64,000 nt of DNA from NCBI RefSeq assembly GCF_019334305.1, contig NZ_JAHWGH010000005.1, forward strand, positions 14,882 through 78,881. The letters run 5' to 3'. Below are positions 59,225-64,000 of the stretch, one piece after another. Within the stretch, counting starts at the first letter, position 1, and every line of letters starts with the position of its first letter. A program made the translations under genes and the position numbers. The stretch is from Rossellomorea orangium (GTDB taxonomy: Bacteria; Bacillota; Bacilli; Bacillales; Bacillaceae_B). The notes under the pieces are model-generated. The model was given only the letters and a program-made list of their open reading frames with translations. It did not search any database and had not been told where the DNA came from.

Positions 59225-60214
59225 TTATTTCGGTAAGAATTCGTTCGTGAATGCTTTCTTGCTTTCCAGCTTCTTATCTAATAAATCATTATCATACATC
59301 CATGATGCATAGTTTTCCCATACTTCAAGCTTCTGCTCTCCCCATCTTTCAGCGTCATCTTTGTACTTTGGTGCTAACCATTCCTGACTCTTCATGACTA
59401 GTTCTTTATCAAGATCAGGTGCTGCTTTCAGAAGAATGTCACCAGCTTCTTTCGGGTTATCGATGCTGTACTCGTACCCCTTGGAAGTAGCTGCCAGGAA
59501 CGCTTTGACCGTATCAGGGTCTGATTCGATCATTTTTTCATTTGTGGTGAGGACCGGTGTGTAATAATCCAATTTATCCGAATAGTCCTTTACATACATC
59601 ATGTTCAGATCCTCACCGCGAAGCTCTGCCTCGATACCCGTCCAACCATAGTAGATCCAGGCGAAATCAACATCCCGTTTTACGGCAGTAAAGAAATCGG
59701 TATCTCCCATGTTGATGAAATTCACTTTTTCCACATCGGCATTTTCCTGTTTCATGATCGAATCCATAACGGCTTTTTCAACAGGAGATCCCCATCCGCC
59801 ATAGCTTTTCCCTTCGAAATCCTTAGGTTCTGTTATACCCTTGCTCTTAGGTGAAGCAAACCCTGAAGTATTATGCTGAATAACCGCAGCAATAGATACG
59901 AGCGGTACATCCTGGACTCGTGCTTGTGTGACACTTTCCTGGTATCCTACCCCGAATTGTGCCTTTCCTGAAGCAACGAGTTGGTCCGCACCCGCTTCTC
60001 CGGGTAAGATGATTTCAACATCGAGTCCCTGGTCTTTGAAGTAGCCTTTTTCTTTCGCTACATATAAACCGGTATGATTGGTGTTCGGTGTCCAGTCGAG
60101 TACGACCGAAACCTTTTTAAGACTTTCTTTCTTCTCATCAGTTGTATCTTCCCCAGCGCTGCAGGCAGTTAATAGAAATACAGAACAGATGATGAACATC
60201 CATTTTTTCATCAT
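59225..60214 (-). CDS. ThiY-like thiamine-precursor-binding lipoprotein
   Basis: A 329-aa solute-binding lipoprotein: signal ending LLTAC, then the NMT1/THI5-like fold with VVLDWTPNTNHTGLYVAKEKGYF, GADQLVASGKAQFGVGYQE and GKSYGGWGSPVE. The family binds HMP or formylaminopyrimidine. The GGAGG ribosome site serves either of two adjacent ATGs (60214 or 60211). First gene after the TPP riboswitch. Confidence 0.9.
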   Translation of the reverse strand: MMKKWMFIICSVFLLTACSAGEDTTDEKKESLKKVSVVLDWTPNTNHTGLYVAKEKGYFKDQGLDVEIILPGEAGADQLVASGKAQFGVGYQESVTQARVQDVPLVSIAAVIQHNTSGFASPKSKGITEPKDFEGKSYGGWGSPVEKAVMDSIMKQENADVEKVNFINMGDTDFFTAVKRDVDFAWIYYGWTGIEAELRGEDLNMMYVKDYSDKLDYYTPVLTTNEKMIESDPDTVKAFLAATSKGYEYSIDNPKEAGDILLKAAPDLDKELVMKSQEWLAPKYKDDAERWGEQKLEVWENYASWMYDNDLLDKKLESKKAFTNEFLPK

Positions 60215-60290
60215 GTTTCCTCCTTACATCTTATACAATATCAACGTCTATTCAATTATTCTTCGCACATGAGGGTGAATGAATGTAAAA

Positions 60291-60323
60291 TAAAAAAGCG
60301 CCCCGGGCTGTAGCCTAGGACGC
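60291..60323 (-). terminator. Expression-platform terminator of the TPP riboswitch
   Basis: Minus-strand GCGTCCTAGGC, loop TACA, GCCCGGGGCGC, then T6. It forms when TPP is bound and stops transcription before the operon. Confidence 0.88.
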
Positions 60324-60357
60324 ATCGTTAAACATAATATGTATCGTTTAATAGAAT

Positions 60358-60446
60358 GTTTCCTACGCTGGTATCAGCCAGTTCAGGTTCAAAGGGTCAG
60401 CATCTACAGGATACAATCTCAACCGGCCATTCCGGTCCCCCTACAC
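60358..60446 (-). promoter_or_regulatory. TPP (THI-box) riboswitch
   Basis: The minus strand carries the THI-box core ACCCTTTGAACCTGAACTGG followed by CTGATACCAGCGTAGG, and an upstream GGGG..GGTTGAGA half. This is the conserved TPP aptamer. A terminator lies just downstream, so high TPP shuts the thiamine-precursor operon off. Confidence 0.96.
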
Positions 60447-60543
60447 ATTGAATATGAAATTAAACGTGATCTTCTTTCCTACTGTGCCATAGAACGGATC
60501 GTTAATCAAGTATTTACTTTTCATTTTGATAAAATCCATATAT

Positions 60544-61425
60544 TTAAACCCGGTTCAGGATCTCATCAATCAGGGAAACACAGAAGAGGCCCTTTTCTGC
60601 ATATCCCTTTTGGTCATATAAAAAGGCATATTGCAAAAGGAAGAGAATGATCACTATAGGCAGCATCCTTTTCTCCAAGTTGGTCAAATGTCTTTCAGCC
60701 CCATATCCACCGACAAATAATTGTTTAGACCTGAAATAATTCTCCCTATCAACCTTTTCATTATCCTTCAGTAAACCTGCCAGAAAGTAAGCGATGTCTG
60801 TAATGCGTGGTGCCGTTCTGATCCTGGCAAAATCAATGATCCCACTGACATCATTCCCCTTCATCAATATATTCCCCCGATGATAATCACTATGGACAAG
60901 CTGAACAGGCAACTGGTCATAGTACGATTCCCAACCTTCCATTCTTGATAGTAAGTCCTTCCCTCGCTTCCCAATCCTTGTAGTTTCAAGCTCACTCATC
61001 CATTCCTTCACATGACGTGCTATATCCCAAGCCCTTATTTCATATGTGCTGCGATATTCTTTCAGGAGGCGGTGAAGGATTGAAAGGTTTGCTCCTGCAC
61101 TTCCAAAGGAAGTGAAAGAACATTTCGTTAATGGCGTTCCAACAAGTTCTTCATAGAGTGAATAGATTTGCTTTCCCTCTTTCACAAAGGGTCTCTGTGA
61201 TGAAGTTAAGATTGGGGATTCAACATGGAGGCCATTATTCAGTAGATATGAGGACAAATGGTACTCTTCCAAGCAATTCTCAATAGATGAATCCTCTCTC
61301 TTCTTTAGATAATAGGTTCTCTTACCATCCATCACCCTCATGACATGGGGATGAAGGTGGAGCATCTTCACGCCAGTCGCATCCACATCCCACTGACGTA
61401 ATATATCCCAATGAGGTCCAATCAT
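60544..61425 (-). CDS. CotS/APH-family kinase-like protein
   Basis: A 293-aa aminoglycoside-phosphotransferase-fold protein. The catalytic loop is VHSDYHRGNILM (Asp and Asn present) and the metal motif GIIDFARIRTAPRITDIAYFL. This fold in Bacillaceae is typical of the CotS/CotI/YsxE spore-coat-associated kinases. Residues needed for phosphotransfer are present. Upstream of the TPP riboswitch on the same strand, with no link to it seen. Could be a coat kinase or a small-molecule kinase. Confidence 0.8.
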   Translation of the reverse strand: MIGPHWDILRQWDVDATGVKMLHLHPHVMRVMDGKRTYYLKKREDSSIENCLEEYHLSSYLLNNGLHVESPILTSSQRPFVKEGKQIYSLYEELVGTPLTKCSFTSFGSAGANLSILHRLLKEYRSTYEIRAWDIARHVKEWMSELETTRIGKRGKDLLSRMEGWESYYDQLPVQLVHSDYHRGNILMKGNDVSGIIDFARIRTAPRITDIAYFLAGLLKDNEKVDRENYFRSKQLFVGGYGAERHLTNLEKRMLPIVIILFLLQYAFLYDQKGYAEKGLFCVSLIDEILNRV

Positions 61426-61512
61426 TTCTATTTCCTTTCAAAACGTAGTAATATACTTACTAGTATGACTTTGAAAGAATGTCTACATACCAAATGAAGA
61501 GAGGTTACATCT

Positions 61513-62415
61513 ATGCAACGAATACAAATGACTGAAGACTTATCGTTCTCCAGGATCATTCATGGTTTGTGGAGGCTTGCAGATTGGAATCAATCGAAGG
61601 AAGATACACTATCCCTTATTCAACATAATATTGAAAACGGAATCACAACCTTTGACCATGCCGACATTTATGGTTCATACACATGTGAAGCTTTATTCGG
61701 TGAAGCTCTAGCCCTTGACCCTTCCTTGCGGGAAAAGATGGAGATTGTGACGAAATGCGGTATCGTTCTGCCTTCGGATCATCGACCTGAACATAAAACA
61801 CATCATTACAACACTAGTAAGAAGCACATTCTCACATCCGTCGAGAATTCTCTTCAAAATTTAAAAACGGACTATATCGACTTATTATTAATTCACCGAC
61901 CAGATCCATTCATGAATGGTGAGGAAGTGGCCGAAGCCTTCACTCAGTTAAAGGAAGAGGGAAAAGTACGCCATTTCGGTGTTTCAAATTTCAAAGATCA
62001 TCAATGGAATATGCTTCAATCTTATTTACCGTTCCCATTGATTACAAACCAAATTGAACTATCTGCTTATCACTTAGAGAACTTTGAAGATGGCACTTTA
62101 AATCTATGTCAGGAAAAACGAGTGGCACCGATGGCATGGTCGCCACTCGCAGGAGGGGCAATCTTTAAAGGTGAAGATGAGAAAGCTCTCCGACTTCAAC
62201 ACACATTAAAGAACATCCAAGAGGAAACGGGTGCAAAGGGAATTGACGAAGTTTTATATGCATGGCTTCTCAATCATCCAGCTAATATTATGCCGATTGT
62301 CGGTTCAGGTAAGAAAGACAGGATTCAAAACGCAATCGATTCCCTTTCCATTACATTGAATCATGATCAGTGGTTTGAGATCCTTCAAACATCCATGGGG
62401 CATGATGTGCCATAA
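61513..62415 (+). CDS. Aldo/keto reductase (YdhF-like)
   Basis: A 300-aa TIM-barrel NADPH-dependent reductase. The tetrad appears as Asp in FDHADIYGSY (with Tyr), Lys in IVTKCG, and His in LLLIHRPDP. The C-terminal NADP site is PIVGSGKKDRI. AAGAGAGGTT precedes ATG. Monocistronic; substrate unknown. Confidence 0.92.
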   Translation: MQRIQMTEDLSFSRIIHGLWRLADWNQSKEDTLSLIQHNIENGITTFDHADIYGSYTCEALFGEALALDPSLREKMEIVTKCGIVLPSDHRPEHKTHHYNTSKKHILTSVENSLQNLKTDYIDLLLIHRPDPFMNGEEVAEAFTQLKEEGKVRHFGVSNFKDHQWNMLQSYLPFPLITNQIELSAYHLENFEDGTLNLCQEKRVAPMAWSPLAGGAIFKGEDEKALRLQHTLKNIQEETGAKGIDEVLYAWLLNHPANIMPIVGSGKKDRIQNAIDSLSITLNHDQWFEILQTSMGHDVP

Positions 62416-62431
62416 TATCTTCACACATAAT

Positions 62432-62466
62432 AAAAGACGATCCTTTTTCTAAAGGGTCGTCTTTTT
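62432..62466. terminator. Bidirectional terminator
   Basis: AAAAGACGATCC/GGGTCGTCTTTT around a U/A-rich loop, between converging genes. Confidence 0.88.
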
Positions 62467-62651
62467 TAACGCAGTATATCTCCACCAACATAGTACTCAA
62501 GATAAACGTCCTGTAATTCATTCATCGACAGTTCATAAAGCTGCTTGTCGAAAGATTTATAGACGCCAATCCTCAATAATTGCTGTATATAGAAATCCTT
62601 TTTTATTTCGGGTGTTTTTTTTATTTGTGATTTGGTTTCTTGATGTAGCAT
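62466..62651 (-). CDS. FbpA-like Fur-regulated basic protein
   Basis: A 61-aa basic protein (MLHQETKSQIKKTPEIKKD..) with the motif IQQLLRIGVYKSFDKQLYELSMNELQDVYLEY, the Fur-regulated basic protein A pattern. GGAGGG lies six bases before the ATG at 62651. FbpA-type proteins assist the small RNA FsrA in iron sparing in B. subtilis (family knowledge). I see no convincing Fur box in the short upstream gap. Confidence 0.8.
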   Translation of the reverse strand: MLHQETKSQIKKTPEIKKDFYIQQLLRIGVYKSFDKQLYELSMNELQDVYLEYYVGGDILR

Positions 62652-62823
62652 GTTCATCCCTCCAGTTGAGGATATACCCCATTTTCGGAGGGAATTAAAC
62701 ATCCTTATGATTATTTCATAAAATCACCATAGCTCTGTTCATGCTGAATTCAAATCCCCTGTAAAGACAGTCATTATTGGGGATGATGCAGCCGAAATAC
62801 TCCATGGCCTGGCACATGATTGA

Positions 62824-63717
62824 TCATGTACAACAGTGATGATGTCCTTCAAGGACATGTTTCCCTTCCACTTGAAGAGTGGCATGATGAATGTCATATT
62901 CATCTTCAAGGAACCGAGAAAGCTGCTGTATGATTTCATCTCTGTCGACTCCATCTCCCACCACTACATGACAGCTTAGTGCCGTAAATTCCGAAGTGAT
63001 GCACCATACATGAAGATCATGCACTTCTATTACTCCCTGTACTGTAGACATACCTTTTTTCACTTGATCTGTATCCACGTTCCTAGGGGACCCTTCCATT
63101 AAAATGTGAATGGAGTCCTTCGTCACCCTCCATCCGGAGATGATGATAAGAATCGCCACGATAATAGAAGCAATCGGATCAGCTAGATTCCAACCGAAGA
63201 AATAGATAAGAAGACCGGCTATGATGGCGCCGACTGAGCCCAACATATCACCCAGCACATGAAGGAAAGCACTCCGGACATTCAGGTTATGCTCTGTATC
63301 TCCCCTCATGAGGATCCAGGCTACCAGGATATTCACCACTAATCCAATGACGGCGATGATCATCATATTGGCTGAAACATCAGGTGTGTCGATAAAGCGG
63401 CGGTATGCTTCCCAGAAGATATAAAGGGATACAAGAATCAGGGTGATCCCATTCAGAAAAGCAGCTAGGATTTCAAATCGCCTGTAGCCGTATGTCTTCC
63501 CTTTGTTGGACGCCTTCTCTCCTATATAAAAAGCAGCAAGGCTCAGCCCAAGTGCCGCAGCATCGCTGAGCATATGTCCTGCATCTGAAAGAAGTGCCAG
63601 GCTATTTGTCACGATTCCCCCGATCACTTCAACGATCATAAAGGTGAATATGAATAGAAAACTGATTAATAATGCTTTTTTATTTTGTGAGTGGCCATGA
63701 CTGTGATCGTGACCCAT
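62824..63717 (-). CDS. czcD: CzcD-type cation diffusion facilitator
   Basis: A 297-aa CDF exporter of Zn/Co/Cd. His-rich N-terminus (MGHDHSHGHSQ), six membrane helices, metal-site motifs SDAGHMLSDAAALG and HVLGDMLGSVGA, a cytoplasmic ferredoxin-like domain (VHDLHVWCITSEFTALSCHVVV) and a His/Cys-ended tail (GHHHCCT). The start MGHDHSH at 63717 is chosen for GTGAGGG upstream; an earlier ATG overlaps the ATPase end. Directly downstream of a heavy-metal P-type ATPase gene. Confidence 0.93.
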   Translation of the reverse strand: MGHDHSHGHSQNKKALLISFLFIFTFMIVEVIGGIVTNSLALLSDAGHMLSDAAALGLSLAAFYIGEKASNKGKTYGYRRFEILAAFLNGITLILVSLYIFWEAYRRFIDTPDVSANMMIIAVIGLVVNILVAWILMRGDTEHNLNVRSAFLHVLGDMLGSVGAIIAGLLIYFFGWNLADPIASIIVAILIIISGWRVTKDSIHILMEGSPRNVDTDQVKKGMSTVQGVIEVHDLHVWCITSEFTALSCHVVVGDGVDRDEIIQQLSRFLEDEYDIHHATLQVEGKHVLEGHHHCCT

Positions 63718-63727
63718 TGCATATCCC

Positions 63728-64000
63728 TCACTTTCCATCTCTTATTTTGAGTAATCTGAGACCATTCAATGTTACAAGTAGTGTCGCTCCCATATCGGCA
63801 AAGATGGCAATCCATAATGTAAGCATTCCTGGGATGACAAGCAATAAAGCAAGAAGCTTAATTCCGATAGCGAAAGAAATATTTTGTTTAATGACGGTAA
63901 GCGTTCTCCGGCTTAGGCGGATGATATAGGGCAATTTTTTCAAGTCATCATTCATTAATGCAATGTCTGCTGTTTCTAATGCGGTGTCTGTTCCTGCCCC
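63728..64000 (-). CDS. Heavy-metal P-type ATPase, C-terminal part (continues beyond window)
   Basis: The last 90 residues of a CadA/ZntA-type ATPase. [20 protein letters not shown] is the end of the phosphorylation/hinge region, followed by [26 protein letters not shown] and the final helix pair ending LLKIRDGK. Partial: the 5' part is outside the window. About 10 bp from czcD, so a joint zinc/cadmium efflux operon is likely. Confidence 0.93.
   Translation of the reverse strand, partial: GAGTDTALETADIALMNDDLKKLPYIIRLSRRTLTVIKQNISFAIGIKLLALLLVIPGMLTLWIAIFADMGATLLVTLNGLRLLKIRDGK

Noticed and set aside
60339-60650. Plus-strand 103-codon ORF
   Set aside because: It is the antisense of the TPP riboswitch and of the kinase 3' end.
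62740-62823. Plus-strand peptide-like frame (..VIIGDDAAEILHGLAHD)
   Set aside because: An in-frame stop lies upstream with no start codon or ribosome site; possible relic but not supportable.

Overview
The window is chromosomal DNA from an endospore-forming, low-to-moderate GC Bacillaceae bacterium (Bacillus or a close relative such as Rossellomorea; inference). The evidence is the gene content: a Bacillus-type prsA-yhaL-yhaM-yhaNO-yhaPQ-yhzD-yhaR-hemZ-yhaX-yheAB-yheCD-yheE backbone, an alpha/beta-type SASP, splAB, a CotS-like kinase, YjcZ-type mini-proteins, sigY and bmrCD. It is ordinary core and near-core chromosome. I see no prophage, insertion sequence, CRISPR array, rRNA or canonical tRNA gene.

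Layout. 0-2 kb: a structured repeat, three YjcZ-family mini-proteins and the prsA foldase. 2-11.5 kb: yhaL, yhaM, an MFS pump, the SbcCD-like yhaNO pair, the yhaPQ ABC exporter and yhzD. 11.5-17 kb: enoyl-CoA hydratase, acyl-CoA ligase with a cre-like site, hemZ, yhaX, then a 20-nt-phased repeat array. 17-25 kb: yheA, yheB, a coupled run of four ATP-grasp (YheC/YheD) genes, a ferritin-like protein, yheE, and two more copies of the structured repeat. 25-28 kb: a CstR-like repressor, a PucR/CdaR-type regulator and msmX. 28-34.5 kb: a SASP gene with a long folded leader, fumC, a second 20-nt-phased array, the tcyABC cystine importer and small genes. 34.7-40.5 kb: bmrCD with an attenuator leader, and the sigY operon behind a sigma-Y-type promoter. 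40.5-47.5 kb: an MFS protein, then an isoaspartyl-dipeptidase/transporter operon with a sigma-54 promoter facing its enhancer-binding activator. 47.4-56.6 kb: a cluster with sigma-B-like promoters (22-aa peptide, universal stress protein, cysteine-less ArsC-like protein), photolyase, PutP with a small accessory peptide, GltP, and splAB with a sigma-G-like promoter. 56.6-60.5 kb: a TPP-riboswitch-controlled thiamine-precursor ABC operon ending in a TatD hydrolase. 60.5-64 kb: CotS-like kinase, aldo-keto reductase, FbpA-like peptide, CzcD and the C-terminus of a heavy-metal P-type ATPase.

Themes. Spore resistance and UV repair recur (SASP, splAB, photolyase, coat-type genes). Several uptake systems pair with recognisable regulatory DNA (TPP riboswitch, sigma-54 promoter, cre sites). 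Non-coding structure is unusually rich: a tRNA-like leader before the SASP gene, a two-terminator attenuator before bmrCD, a covarying hairpin repeat in three copies, and two 20-nt-phased arrays. All assignments are by reading the sequence; no database search was run.
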